Source: JAUVXE01 sp964349355
GTDB taxonomy: Bacteria; Actinomycetota; Coriobacteriia; Anaerosomatales; SLCP01
DNA length: 64,000 nt
Direction: 5' to 3'
Assembly: GCA_964349355.1 (NCBI GenBank)
Contig: CAYGFZ010000001.1
Coordinates: forward strand, 1 to 64,000
Position numbers and translations under genes: made by a program. The stretch's first letter is position 1. Each line of letters starts with the position of its first letter. The notes beneath the pieces were generated by a model. The model had not been told where the DNA came from, made no database searches, and saw only the letters and a program-made list of their open reading frames with translations. Shown here in pieces: positions 8,284 to 17,425 of this stretch.

Positions 8284-9291
8284 TCAGAAGAAGCCGGGAG
8301 TCGTTTCTTCGAGCAGTCCTGAGCGTATGACCTGCTGAAATACTTCAAGCGGAATCGGAGTGTCCCAATTGCCGGTGAGCTTCGCCATGCCGTAGATGGC
8401 GAGCCACAGACCCACGACCGCAGTCGGCCAGGCCCACGCGGGGATCCGGACCCTTCGAAACACCCGCGCAGTCAGACACCCGTCGACCGGGCAGACACGG
8501 ACACACTCCATGCATCCGTCACACTCCACCGAGCGTACGTCGTGCGCACGTTGCACATCGATAAACGCGTGACACACCTCGCTGCACCTGGAGCACTCGA
8601 TACACGTGGACTCTTCGCGCACCACAGAACACGGCGAGGCCAGTCCGAACAAGCCGTACAGCCCACCGAGGGGACAGAGCCACCGGCACCACACGGGACC
8701 GAATAGCATCGAGACCACGAACGTCAGGGTGGCGACTAGTACGAACAGAGGGGCGAAAAAGCCCTGCAGGATCTTGATGTCCGCGACCCACATATAGGGC
8801 AGTTCACGGAACCACACCGCCTCCTGAACGGACACCTGCGCGAGGAAGGCGAAGAACCCGAACGCGATGACGTACCTGAGGCCAAGGCCCAACAGATCGA
8901 GCCACCTCGGCAGCCGAAGGTTTGATCCACCGCGCACGCGACGGCCGAGGGATGCCGCGGCCTCCCACAGCGTCCCGACAGGGCAGATCCAGCCACAGAA
9001 GCCGCGCTTAAATAGGAGTGAGACGGTGATCGCCGCGATGATGATGACGAGCCCCGCAGGAAGGACGGTGTCCCATCCCCCACCCTTCACCCATGCGAAG
9101 AAGCTTGTGAAGTGTCCGACGGGCAGGATTCCGGCGACCGACTCGGGCCTCGGCGTGAACGGACCATTCCCACGGGCCCACTCGGCGAAGCGCCACAGCC
9201 GCCAGCACGCCCAAACGAAGAAGATGAAGAAGGCCCCTTTGATGAACCATCTGTCGGTGACCACCCTGCGCACGCGCTTCAGCTCTTCCAC
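8284..9291 (-). CDS. NapH/CcoG-like membrane polyferredoxin (4Fe-4S)
   Basis: A 335-residue membrane electron-transfer protein. It has an N-terminal helix (about residues 20-35), several further membrane segments, two membrane-linked FCGWICPVG and WCRWLCPLG motifs typical of the NapH/MauN/CcoG group, and two 4Fe-4S clusters (CIECSRCSEVC and CDGCMECVRVCPVDGC). It probably passes electrons between the quinone pool and a redox partner, but no partner oxidoreductase is adjacent. The open frame extends to 9960, but that extension is not protein-like. The GTG at 9291 has GGAGGG six nt upstream and is chosen. It lies divergent from the DJ-1 gene. Confidence 0.85.
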   Translation of the reverse strand: MEELKRVRRVVTDRWFIKGAFFIFFVWACWRLWRFAEWARGNGPFTPRPESVAGILPVGHFTSFFAWVKGGGWDTVLPAGLVIIIAAITVSLLFKRGFCGWICPVGTLWEAAASLGRRVRGGSNLRLPRWLDLLGLGLRYVIAFGFFAFLAQVSVQEAVWFRELPYMWVADIKILQGFFAPLFVLVATLTFVVSMLFGPVWCRWLCPLGGLYGLFGLASPCSVVREESTCIECSRCSEVCHAFIDVQRAHDVRSVECDGCMECVRVCPVDGCLTARVFRRVRIPAWAWPTAVVGLWLAIYGMAKLTGNWDTPIPLEVFQQVIRSGLLEETTPGFF

Positions 9292-9375
9292 ACACGTCCC
9301 TCCATCGGACACATGAACGTCGTCAGCCGCTGGGTATAGTCTCACAGGAGACCGCAGCCGAGGTGAGGAGTTTCG

Positions 9376-9885
9376 ATGAAGAAGGTACTCATGGTCATCG
9401 CCCCGGAGAACTTCCGGGACGAGGAGTACGAGCATCCCAAGGAAGTCCTCCAGTCCCGTGGTGTCACTATCGTCACTGCGAGTACCCTGATCGGCACGTG
9501 TACAGGCAAGCTCGGAGCGAGGGCGGAAGCTACGGTCCTGGTTGCCGAGGCCGATGCACTCGACTACGACGCCGTCGTGTTCGTCGGGGGCGCCGGATCG
9601 AGGGTCTACTTCGATGACCCGTTCGCGCACGGCCTCGCCCGGGCGGCGCGCGAGGAAAACCGCATCCTGGGGGCGATCTGTATCGCTCCGTCGATTCTTG
9701 CGAACGCGGGACTGCTGAAGGGATGGCCATCGACTGCGTTCGAAAGCGAGCGGGAGAACCTCCAAGCACATGGCGCCATCTGGACCGGCGACCCGGTGAC
9801 AGTGGAGGGACACACCATCACCGCCAACGGTCCCAACGCCGCGACGGCATTCGGAGAGGCGATCGCCGAGTCTCTCGGCATCTGA
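9376..9885 (+). CDS. DJ-1/PfpI family protein
   Basis: A 169-residue protein of the DJ-1/PfpI class I glutamine-amidotransferase-like fold. The nucleophile elbow AICIAPSIL places the reactive cysteine at residue 102, and GGAGS lies ahead of it at about 71-75. Members include deglycases, proteases, chaperones and redox sensors, so the reaction cannot be stated. The ATG follows GAGGAG at good spacing. It is followed by a rubrerythrin-type gene on the same strand, which suggests a shared oxidative or carbonyl stress role. Confidence 0.88.
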   Translation: MKKVLMVIAPENFRDEEYEHPKEVLQSRGVTIVTASTLIGTCTGKLGARAEATVLVAEADALDYDAVVFVGGAGSRVYFDDPFAHGLARAAREENRILGAICIAPSILANAGLLKGWPSTAFESERENLQAHGAIWTGDPVTVEGHTITANGPNAATAFGEAIAESLGI

Positions 9886-9937
9886 GTCCAGGTCTCCCAC
9901 ACCAGTGAAGACTGCCAACCATGAGAAGGAGTACCAG

Positions 9938-10474
9938 ATGAAGATGTACCGGTGCCGCATCTGCGGCGAGACCTACCTTGGTAGCGAGATTCCGAGCCAC
10001 TGCCCGTTCTGCGGCGCCCATCGAGATCTCATCGTGGAGTCCGAGCGGTACCCCGCCGACATCAACGACGTTCAGTTGACCGAGGTCGAACGTGCGGATG
10101 TCGAAGAGGCCATCGAGCTGGAGCGAGCCAACACCCGTTTCTACCTCGGTATGGCGAAGCACAAGGACGACCCGGTACTCTCCTCGGCGTACAAGCGCCT
10201 TGCGAAGGTCGAGGCCGAGCACTGCGAACTGTTCTGCAAGCTCGCCCGCGTCGATGAGCCTGATGACCTGTCCACGCCGATGGATGTCCCGGCCGACTGG
10301 TGCGCCAATATCGAGGAATCACTCGCGCGGGAGCAACGTGCCAGCCGTTTCTACGCCGAGGCTTCGGCACGCGCTACGAGCGAGCGCATCAGGGAGGTCT
10401 TCGCCGCGGTGAGTGACGTGGAAGCGGACCACATCATGCTGGATCACGAGGCCCAGCGACACGCAGGCTGCTAG
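9938..10474 (+). CDS. Reverse rubrerythrin: N-terminal rubredoxin-like domain plus ferritin-like diiron domain
   Basis: A 178-residue non-haem iron protein likely to reduce peroxide in an anaerobe. The rubredoxin-like metal site comes first (CRIC at 6-9, CPFC at 22-25). It is followed by a four-helix ferritin-like domain with two glutamate/ExxH pairs, EAIELERA with EAEH and ESLAREQRA with EADH. That order is reversed relative to classical rubrerythrin. An in-frame ATG at 9905 exists, but ATG 9938 follows AAGGAG correctly. It lies 52 nt after the DJ-1 gene, probably in one transcript, which ends at the hairpin at 10501. Confidence 0.88.
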   Translation: MKMYRCRICGETYLGSEIPSHCPFCGAHRDLIVESERYPADINDVQLTEVERADVEEAIELERANTRFYLGMAKHKDDPVLSSAYKRLAKVEAEHCELFCKLARVDEPDDLSTPMDVPADWCANIEESLAREQRASRFYAEASARATSERIREVFAAVSDVEADHIMLDHEAQRHAGC

Positions 10475-10500
10475 AAGCAAGAGAGTGCCTTCAGTGCGGT

Positions 10501-10532
10501 CCAGGGGGCGCCCCAGCCGGGGCGCCCCCTGG
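10501..10532. terminator. Hairpin terminator between convergent genes
   Basis: A perfect 14-bp stem, CCAGGGGGCGCCCC with GGGGCGCCCCCTGG, closed by an AGCC tetraloop. It sits 26 nt after the rubrerythrin stop and 6 nt beyond the stop of the convergent ABC permease. No T tract follows, but the very stable symmetric stem between two convergent stops fits a shared terminator. Confidence 0.7.
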
Positions 10533-10538
10533 AGACGC

Positions 10539-11309
10539 TTAGAGTTCCTGGCGGCTGAATATCCACCCTGCGAGGACCACCAGTACGACCGTCCCCGCGA
10601 TCCCGGTAGCGACCGGCCAAGCGATCGAGAGGTCCGGCTGGCCAGTGATGATCCGGACACCGAGACCCGTGAGGCCAACGGGAGTGTAGTCGCGCGCGGC
10701 AGTCCACAACGACAGGATGGACATTACGAAGTACGCGCCCACTCCCGCGCCGGCTGCTCCGGCCTGCGACTTGAGCAGCACTGAAAGCAGGAGCATGAGG
10801 GCGACCACAAACGAGGCCAGCAGGTACCACACACCCACCATACCGGCGAACTCCGCAAGCAGGTCCGTGTCGAACATGATAGCCGTCACGCCCGCGCAGA
10901 GCGCAGCACCGACGACGCCGGCCAGCAGCAGCAAGACCCAGTTCGAGATCGCCTTCGCGAGCACCATCGCCATACGGGAGATCGGCTTGCTCAGCACCAA
11001 CTGTGCGGTCCCGCTGCGTCTCTCTCCGGCGATCGCACCGGCAGTACCGATGATCACCGCGATGACAGCGATTTGCATCGCGTTGCTGTTGAACTGGATG
11101 TAGGCATCAACAGTCCTGGCAGGCGGGATCTCGATGACGATCCCCTGCCCCTCGGCCCCCGCCATCGACGACAGCAGCCCCGGAGTGATCTCGGCGATGA
11201 TCGGGCTTGTGATCCCGAAGAAGATCAGGATTCCCGGCACTACCCATAGGCGCCAGGTGCGCACGATCTCCGTCATCTCTTTGCCGAGAAATATCACGAA
11301 TCCATGCAT
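10539..11309 (-). CDS. ABC-2 type transporter permease
   Basis: A 256-residue membrane subunit with about six hydrophobic segments, including the region around residues 20-40 and the last 25 residues. It carries the ABC-2 family GERRSGTAQLVLSKPISR segment between membrane helices. It pairs with the ATPase encoded just upstream; its ATG overlaps that gene's stop (TGATG). AGGAGGGAGG lies before the start. The open frame extends further upstream to 11450, but only inside the ATPase gene. Cargo is unknown; such pairs export peptides, lipids or antibiotics. Confidence 0.87.
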   Translation of the reverse strand: MHGFVIFLGKEMTEIVRTWRLWVVPGILIFFGITSPIIAEITPGLLSSMAGAEGQGIVIEIPPARTVDAYIQFNSNAMQIAVIAVIIGTAGAIAGERRSGTAQLVLSKPISRMAMVLAKAISNWVLLLLAGVVGAALCAGVTAIMFDTDLLAEFAGMVGVWYLLASFVVALMLLLSVLLKSQAGAAGAGVGAYFVMSILSLWTAARDYTPVGLTGLGVRIITGQPDLSIAWPVATGIAGTVVLVVLAGWIFSRQEL

Positions 11310-12232
11310 CAGTCCCTCCCTCCTACCAGTTCGACGAAGACGTCTTCGAGTGTCGGCTCCTCGTCTACCATCCTGACGAGCGCCATCCGCCTGTCCGAGA
11401 TGATCGCGGGGACCCAGCGACGCGCTGCGCCAATGTCCACGACCACGCACCGGACGATCTGCCCTTCACAGCTGCACTCTACAGCCCAAGGCTGCCCTGC
11501 GATGAGCGGCTCGAGTTCCTCGGCCCCGTCCTCCACCTCTACGACGAGTCGCACCGCGTGACCCTCACGTTTGAGTTCGGCCATCTTCGCCTGCCGCACC
11601 ACGCGGCCGTGATCGAGGATCGCGACGGTGTCGCATACACGCTCGACATCGGTGAGAATGTGCGTCGAGAAGAACACGGTCGTGTGATCCCGAAGAGCCG
11701 CGATCATGTCGAGCACATCCTTTCGGCCCATCGGATCCAGAGCGCTCGTGGGCTCGTCGAGCATCAGGAGCCGTGGAGCATTGATGAGCGCCTGTGCCAC
11801 GCCGAGACGCTGTTTCATGCCGCGAGAAAACCCGCCGACACGCTGGGTAACCCCGGCGAGCCCCGCCATGTCGAGAAGGGACGCCACGCGGTCATCGAGC
11901 GTGCGTCCACTGACACCGCTGAGTCTGCCCGCAAAGCGCAAGAACTCCTCGGCGGTCATCCAAGGGTAGTAGCCGGGGACGTCGGGGAGGAACCCGATGA
12001 GCGAACGCACGTCGTTGGTCGCGGTGACGACATCGTGGCCGAACACCGTCGCACCACCGGCGGTCGGGCGCGCCATCCCCATGAGGATGCGCAGTGCCGT
12101 CGTCTTGCCAGCGCCATTGGGGCCGAGAAATCCGAACACCGAGCCTTCGGGCACGGCGAGATCCACTCCGCTCAGCGCATGAGTCTCACCGTAGACCTTG
12201 GTGAGGCCGCTGATCTCGATAGCTGCGCTCAT
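11309..12232 (-). CDS. ABC transporter ATP-binding subunit
   Basis: A 307-residue ATPase that powers the ABC-2 exporter. Walker A is GPNGAGKTT, the signature is GGFSRGMKQRL, Walker B is LLMLDEPTSALDP and the H loop is STHIL. About 80 residues after the nucleotide-binding domain form the C-terminal extension common in DrrA/CcmA-like exporters. It overlaps the upstream small gene by 4 nt (ATGA) and the permease by 1 nt, so the three genes form one coupled operon. Confidence 0.93.
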   Translation of the reverse strand: MSAAIEISGLTKVYGETHALSGVDLAVPEGSVFGFLGPNGAGKTTALRILMGMARPTAGGATVFGHDVVTATNDVRSLIGFLPDVPGYYPWMTAEEFLRFAGRLSGVSGRTLDDRVASLLDMAGLAGVTQRVGGFSRGMKQRLGVAQALINAPRLLMLDEPTSALDPMGRKDVLDMIAALRDHTTVFFSTHILTDVERVCDTVAILDHGRVVRQAKMAELKREGHAVRLVVEVEDGAEELEPLIAGQPWAVECSCEGQIVRCVVVDIGAARRWVPAIISDRRMALVRMVDEEPTLEDVFVELVGGRD

Positions 12233-12555
12233 CGGCCGTCGCCCTCCCCGTACAGCGTGTCGACCGCACGGCGGGTGCGCTCACCGTTCGTGGCGCCCTT
12301 GGCCCCGGTCTTCACGTCGACCTCCTCGGGTACGTTGCGTCCGATCGCAACGTAAAGGATCGGCCCGATGAACGAATTGCCGAGAAAGATGATGATGAGT
12401 GCCCATATCCACTTCTTGTCGAACCGTACGCGTGGTCGACCGGCAAGATCGATGAGAGCCCAGACGGTGATAAGCAGCTGGACCGCCAGTAACCCGGCAA
12501 GGCCCCACACGACCCCTGTGGCTACATCGAGATTCGCTGCGATGGTCTCGATCAT
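12229..12555 (-). CDS. Small membrane protein with PLDc_N-like domain
   Basis: A 108-residue protein with two hydrophobic helices (about 10-35 and 49-70) separated by a charged loop. The layout WALIDLAGRP, KKWIWALIIIFLGN and GPILYVAIGR matches the phospholipase-D N-terminal (PLDc_N) small membrane domain, here without a nuclease. The ATG at 12555 follows AGGAGGAG; an ATG 24 nt upstream has no site. It is the first gene of the ABC exporter operon, so it may be an accessory subunit, which is an inference from position only. Confidence 0.72.
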   Translation of the reverse strand: MIETIAANLDVATGVVWGLAGLLAVQLLITVWALIDLAGRPRVRFDKKWIWALIIIFLGNSFIGPILYVAIGRNVPEEVDVKTGAKGATNGERTRRAVDTLYGEGDGR

Positions 12556-12663
12556 GTCTTGTCTCCTCCTTCTGATCATTCACCTGATGAGGGCGCATAC
12601 CCTTTTCCACCTCCGAATCGCTTCCAAACTCCGTGCGGCGAATGGCGGTAGAACGCGGTTTCC

Positions 12664-14604
12664 TTACTCCTCCGCCGAGGAAATCCCATCAAGTCTGAAG
12701 ATGAATCTAACGTCGCCGGTGGCGCGGTCGGGCTTCCCGAGGAACGTATCGTACTCCTCGGCCGCCAGCTCCATGCGGCGCACGGTCACCTCGCCAAGGC
12801 TCGCCTCGCCCAGACCTTCACCGATTCCGTCCGACATCGCGCCGAGTCCATCGATTGTGGCAGAGATACCCGGCAGCTCCATCCCCTCGAGCGTCCCGCC
12901 GTCTCGGACAGCGAGCAGCGACACACGCAACTGTCCGAGCATCTCTGGTAACTCCTCGAGCGCACCAAGGCCCTCGGCAGCTGTCGCGATACCCGAACCG
13001 ACCTCGCCGATTCCTCCGGCGACTCCGCGCAACCCCTCCCGCGTGGTCACAAGTCCTGGCAACCGCTGTCCCTGGACGACTCCTCCATCACGCAGGGTCT
13101 CCAGTGCTGCGGCGAGCGCTTCGAACTGCCCGGGAAGACCGGCCAGCGGAACAGTCCCTGACGCCAGTGCGTCGAGCGAATCGGCTATCTGTCCGAGTCC
13201 TGTGGCCAGCCCGTCGAGCGAATCGCGGGTTTCGATGAGCCCGAGCGGCATCCCGAGCGCCTCGTTCCCGTCACGTAGCGCTTCGATCATGAGCGTCTGC
13301 GTGGAGAGTCCCGTCGCGATCTCGGTCACGGCCTCCACGGTCGAGGTAGGCTCGATCGTCACCGTGTCGCCGGCCGAGGCAGCCACGAGGTCCCACGCCA
13401 TGCTCTCGAGTTCGGCGTTCGATGCCGCGATCGCGTCCAGATACGCGACCTGCCCGTCGATGAGCGCCACGAGTCCCGTTACTCCCTGCGCGGTATCTCG
13501 CACCCCCGATCCGATCACCTGGATCGCTCCGGGGACCTGGGCGAGACCCGAAAGATCCTGTCCGCGAATCCCTCCTATCACACCGTCGAGATAGGTGATC
13601 TGACCGTCAACGAGGTCGGCAAGCCCGTTTGCACCGGTGACGATCTCACGTGCGCCTGCCGCGAGTTGCTCGAATCCCTCTCCCACGCCAGAGAGTCCCG
13701 CAAGTTCGTCGGTATCGATCCCGCCCGCAATGGCTCCAAGGACCTCGTGGTGACCTTCGGAGAGTCGTGCGAGACCGTTGAGCCCATCGCGGACCTCGCC
13801 GAGCTGATCGGTGACCGAAAAGTCCGGTGAACCCGCCATCTTCGGGAAGACCGAGACGACGATGGGCTCGATAGCGATATCGGTGCCGTCCATCTCGATC
13901 ACAACCGTCTGCTCCGGCTGTGGGAACGCCATAAACGTATGGCTGACCTTGGAACCGGTCACGGTCATGATCTCCGCATCGGCCTCGATGTTGCGAAACC
14001 GCGTCCCGTCCACGTCTATCATCACCGGAGCGAGCATCGGGACCCAGTACTCGACATCGTCGGTACGTACGACGCCATCGGCGTCCGCGTACGAAACGGT
14101 CTCCGTCACCACGAGTGAGTTCTTCACGGTGACCTCGATGCGGACGCGACCCGTTTCACCGGCGAGCTCATCAGGCTCGACAGCGCGACCGTCAAGGAAG
14201 TAGGCGGCTGAGACCTCGACGGGCAGCTCACGTTCGCTCTGAGCGCGGTAGAAGAAGTCACGGCGACCGTCGACATCCAACGTCCACTCGACACCCTCAG
14301 GCGTCAGTCTCGGCTCGATCTCATCTTTGAGGGCCTCGGCCGAGGTGAGGGGTCCCGGGTCGAGCACATCGAGCGTTCCGACACCCTCGACACGCAACCA
14401 ATCGATGACAACAACGTCGCGTGGCTCGCCGAGCGAATCCGCAACGACGTATACGGTCTCATCATCGTGGATCTCGAAATCACCAGCAGCGCTCCTGCTC
14501 GATTCCGCGGTCGCCGGCAGGACCGCCGCAAGTGCGATCACTCCCACGAGTACGACGGCGAGTAGTGCGGAACGGACAGTGTCCGATGTGATTCTCCTCG
14601 GCAT
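12664..14604 (-). CDS. Secreted leucine/glycine repeat protein of the MMPL exporter operon
   Basis: A 646-residue exported protein of unknown biochemical role. A signal peptide or membrane anchor occupies about residues 12-35. A beta-rich region runs to about 250, then long helical repeats in which Leu-x-x-Gly heptads recur, as in the X-X-X-Leu-X-X-Gly repeat family tied to YhgE/Pip. Near the C terminus three units of about 55 residues begin with LRDGN, LRDGG and VRDGG. It starts just after the MMPL exporter gene ends and probably acts as its periplasmic or cell-surface partner. A GTG at 14616 is an alternative start. Confidence 0.65.
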   Translation of the reverse strand: MPRRITSDTVRSALLAVVLVGVIALAAVLPATAESSRSAAGDFEIHDDETVYVVADSLGEPRDVVVIDWLRVEGVGTLDVLDPGPLTSAEALKDEIEPRLTPEGVEWTLDVDGRRDFFYRAQSERELPVEVSAAYFLDGRAVEPDELAGETGRVRIEVTVKNSLVVTETVSYADADGVVRTDDVEYWVPMLAPVMIDVDGTRFRNIEADAEIMTVTGSKVSHTFMAFPQPEQTVVIEMDGTDIAIEPIVVSVFPKMAGSPDFSVTDQLGEVRDGLNGLARLSEGHHEVLGAIAGGIDTDELAGLSGVGEGFEQLAAGAREIVTGANGLADLVDGQITYLDGVIGGIRGQDLSGLAQVPGAIQVIGSGVRDTAQGVTGLVALIDGQVAYLDAIAASNAELESMAWDLVAASAGDTVTIEPTSTVEAVTEIATGLSTQTLMIEALRDGNEALGMPLGLIETRDSLDGLATGLGQIADSLDALASGTVPLAGLPGQFEALAAALETLRDGGVVQGQRLPGLVTTREGLRGVAGGIGEVGSGIATAAEGLGALEELPEMLGQLRVSLLAVRDGGTLEGMELPGISATIDGLGAMSDGIGEGLGEASLGEVTVRRMELAAEEYDTFLGKPDRATGDVRFIFRLDGISSAEE

Positions 14605-14612
14605 GCTGGATC

Positions 14613-16685
14613 TCACTTCCTCGGAATCTTCGGCCAGCCGAAACTGGCACGCTGCAGGACTGGCTGAGCGGCCACGAGCACCGCCGGGAGAAGAAACACG
14701 ACCACCACGAAGCTGATGACGGCGCCCCTGGCGATCAGCAACGTCAAGTCGGTCACGGTGCTGACACTGCTGAGGAACACAAGACCGATCGTGGCCGCGA
14801 ACATAGTGCTGGCACTGACCAGGATCGACGGCGCGGCGCCTCCGAGAGCCTCACGCATCGCCTCCTCGCGGTCACCGCGAGCAGCGAGCTCCTCCTCGTA
14901 GCGGGTCGTCAAGATGATCGCGTAGTCGACTGTCGCACCGAGCTGGATCGCCCCGATCGCAAGTGTCGCGATGAATATGATGTCACCGGCGGCAAACGAT
15001 GCGATCCCCTGGTTGAACAGGATCGCAAGCTGGATGGCGGCAAGCAGTACGACCGGGACAGCCAGCGATCGGAACACGATCGCGACGATCACCGCGATAG
15101 CCGCGATGGAGAGCAGGTTCACCCGGCCGACATCACCGCGCGAGGTCTCCTCCATGTCGCCGAAGAGCACGCTCTGACCGGTCACGTGTGCCGTGCCCGG
15201 GTAGGCGGCGGCCACCTGGCGCAGATCAGCGATGACATCATCGGTACGCGAATCGCCGAAGTCGAAGGGGACATCGGCTCCCACGTAGGTGAATCCATCT
15301 TTGATGAACCCCTCGCGGGCCTCGGCCGGGATGAACTCGGCGGGAATAAGCGGCGAGACCGCGCGCGTGAACGATATGACGTCGCTCACGCCTTCGACAC
15401 GCCCTACCTCGGTGGTGAGCCGGTCGAGATCGGCGATGCGCCCGGTATCCTCCGCGACCACAAAGAATGTCTGCGCACGGCCGAACTCGTCGGCGAGGCG
15501 CTCAGTTGCCACGAGAGCCGGCAGATCGTCCGGAAGAGCACCATCAAGGTCGTAGCTGAGTTCAAGACGGTCATAACTCCACAGTGCGGGGATGAACGCG
15601 AGCACGAAGAGCAGTGTGACCGGTACCGCTCGCCTGGCAAGCCAGCCACCCAACGCGTGAAAGTCCGGCAAGTGGACCTTGTGTGCGAATCGGCGAATAG
15701 CCCTGTCGAACGTCAGCAGGAGCGCGGGGAGGACCGTCATCACGGCGATGACCGTGATGACCACGCCGCGGGCCAGCGTGAACCCCATGTCGGCACCGAA
15801 ACCGAGGCGCATGGCCCCGAGCGCCAGGAAACCCGCCGTGGTGGTGAGGGCTGCGGCAAGAACAGACTTGGACGTCGCGACGATCGCGTTGACCATCGCA
15901 CGCTCGTTGTCGGCGCGCACCCGCTCGTGCTCGTAGCGGTGGTAGAGGAACAGTGCGTAGTCCATGGTGACGGCAAACTGGAGAGCAAGCACGATCACAC
16001 CGGTCAGGTACGACATCTCCTGCCCGAGATAGAAGGCTGCGCCGAGGTTGTAGACGACCGCAAGTCCGATCGTGACCACGAACAGGACGGGCACTATGAC
16101 CGAAGGGATGGTCAGCAGGAGCGCAATCGAGACCAGCACCAGCGCAGCGATCGTGAACCGGGCGCTGTCGGCATCCATTACGTCTTCGAGTTCGAGTTGC
16201 TCGACACCCGATATGTAGGTCTCCTCGGCGGCCATAGCCTCGCGAAGCTCGGTGACGGCTGCGCGGGTGAGGGGGTCATTCGCGCTTTCGGTGAAGCTGA
16301 CCTGGAAGAAGGTCGCATCCCCCGCGAAGTATGAATCGGCGAGGTCGTGGTCCCAGAACGGACGTGGCACGGCCAGATCGCCGAGATCGTCGACCCAGGT
16401 GACCTCCTCGATGCCGTCGATCTGTTGCACGCGCGCAGTGATCGCCTGAACGGTGCGATCCGACGCGCCGACAACCATCACCTGCGCCGTGTTACCGAGC
16501 GCGAAATCTCCCGAGAGAACCTCGAAGCCTTGCACTGAGTCGAGATCGTCGGGCAGGTAGGAAAGCATGTCGTAGTTGATGGACGTGTTCATCATGCCGA
16601 ACACACCGAAGACCAGCAGCAGACCCGCCAACGCAAAGACGGCCTTGCGCTTGTAGACGACCAGCTCCGCGAAGCGCCTCAGCAT
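14613..16685 (-). CDS. MMPL/RND family exporter
   Basis: A 690-residue transporter of the HAE3/MMPL branch of the RND superfamily, driven by the proton gradient. Two homologous halves each have one helix, an extracytoplasmic loop (about 35-170 and 390-500) and five helices. The conserved Asp-Tyr pairs of the proton relay are visible as TMDYALFLYHRYE and TVDYAIILTTRYE. The start overlaps the tetR stop by 1 nt and its stop lies beside the repeat-protein start. MMPL proteins move lipids or hydrophobic compounds; the substrate here is unknown. Probably repressed by the adjacent TetR protein. Confidence 0.9.
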   Translation of the reverse strand: MLRRFAELVVYKRKAVFALAGLLLVFGVFGMMNTSINYDMLSYLPDDLDSVQGFEVLSGDFALGNTAQVMVVGASDRTVQAITARVQQIDGIEEVTWVDDLGDLAVPRPFWDHDLADSYFAGDATFFQVSFTESANDPLTRAAVTELREAMAAEETYISGVEQLELEDVMDADSARFTIAALVLVSIALLLTIPSVIVPVLFVVTIGLAVVYNLGAAFYLGQEMSYLTGVIVLALQFAVTMDYALFLYHRYEHERVRADNERAMVNAIVATSKSVLAAALTTTAGFLALGAMRLGFGADMGFTLARGVVITVIAVMTVLPALLLTFDRAIRRFAHKVHLPDFHALGGWLARRAVPVTLLFVLAFIPALWSYDRLELSYDLDGALPDDLPALVATERLADEFGRAQTFFVVAEDTGRIADLDRLTTEVGRVEGVSDVISFTRAVSPLIPAEFIPAEAREGFIKDGFTYVGADVPFDFGDSRTDDVIADLRQVAAAYPGTAHVTGQSVLFGDMEETSRGDVGRVNLLSIAAIAVIVAIVFRSLAVPVVLLAAIQLAILFNQGIASFAAGDIIFIATLAIGAIQLGATVDYAIILTTRYEEELAARGDREEAMREALGGAAPSILVSASTMFAATIGLVFLSSVSTVTDLTLLIARGAVISFVVVVFLLPAVLVAAQPVLQRASFGWPKIPRK

Positions 16686-17335
16686 CAGCGAGCGATCCCA
16701 TCGAAGAAAAGCCGCGCGATGAACGCGGCATGATCTTCATCGGTGGTAACGCCGATGCGATCCTCGTACGGAACACTGAGCGCGCCCGCGGCAACACGCG
16801 TGTTGACCAGGCCGAAGAGGCACTCAGCGGCCATCCACGGGTCGACCGGCTCAAACTCACCGGCTTCGATGCCCTCGGTGATGACGGCGGCGAGCGCCTC
16901 GATGGTGCGAGAAATGGCGGTCAGCAGCTCTGCGGCGAGCGGGCCTTCGGGGTCGGTAATGGGACGGATGAGGATCCGCACAAGCCCTTCGTCGGCGCTC
17001 ACGTCCTCGATCCGCATGGTGATGAAGCGCTCCAGGCGCTCCCGTGCTGCTGTGCCGGGAGCGAGGGCCGCCCGGGAGCGCGCGTCGAACACCTCGCCTG
17101 CCCGCTCGACGATCGCGCGCAGCAGCGACTCCTTGTCGGAGTAGTGATAGTAGATGAGCGCGGTCGAGACGCCGCACGTCTGCGCGATGTCGGCGACAGC
17201 GACCGCTTCGTAGCCCCTGCGGCCGAAGAGCTCTATCGCGCACCCGAGAATCCGCTCGCGGGTGTCGAGAATCGCGTCATCGCCGTGCGACGGGTGCCGT
17301 GCGACGGAGTCTGGATCGCGTGTAGGTCCTGGCAT
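16685..17335 (-). CDS. TetR/AcrR family transcriptional regulator
   Basis: A 216-residue repressor. The N-terminal helix-turn-helix domain (about residues 24-70) shows ERILGCAIELFGRRGYEAV, VADIAQTCGVST and YYHYSDKESLL. The remaining residues form the variable ligand domain. GGGGGAG precedes the ATG. It is the first gene of an operon with the MMPL exporter and the secreted repeat protein, and a perfect palindrome sits in its promoter, so it likely represses the whole operon until an exported compound binds. Confidence 0.93.
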   Translation of the reverse strand: MPGPTRDPDSVARHPSHGDDAILDTRERILGCAIELFGRRGYEAVAVADIAQTCGVSTALIYYHYSDKESLLRAIVERAGEVFDARSRAALAPGTAARERLERFITMRIEDVSADEGLVRILIRPITDPEGPLAAELLTAISRTIEALAAVITEGIEAGEFEPVDPWMAAECLFGLVNTRVAAGALSVPYEDRIGVTTDEDHAAFIARLFFDGIAR

Positions 17336-17407
17336 CGGGCATCTCCCCCGGAGAGCGGGTGTGAACTGCGGGTACGCTCTGCGTTCGCACGGACGGCCGG
17401 AGTCCTG

Positions 17408-17421
17408 ACTGAACGTTCAGT
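17408..17421. promoter_or_regulatory. TetR operator palindrome
   Basis: ACTGAACGTTCAGT is a perfect 14-bp palindrome located 73 nt upstream of the tetR start codon and just downstream of a -10-like hexamer. The TGAACGTTCA core is typical of sites bound by TetR/AcrR dimers. Binding here would block transcription of tetR, the MMPL exporter and the repeat protein. Confidence 0.72.
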
Positions 17422-17425
17422 TACC

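Noticed and set aside
9292..9960. N-terminal extension of the NapH-like protein (frame open to 9960)
   Set aside because: The extension is antisense to the DJ-1 gene and does not look like protein. GTG 9291 with a good ribosome site gives the family start.
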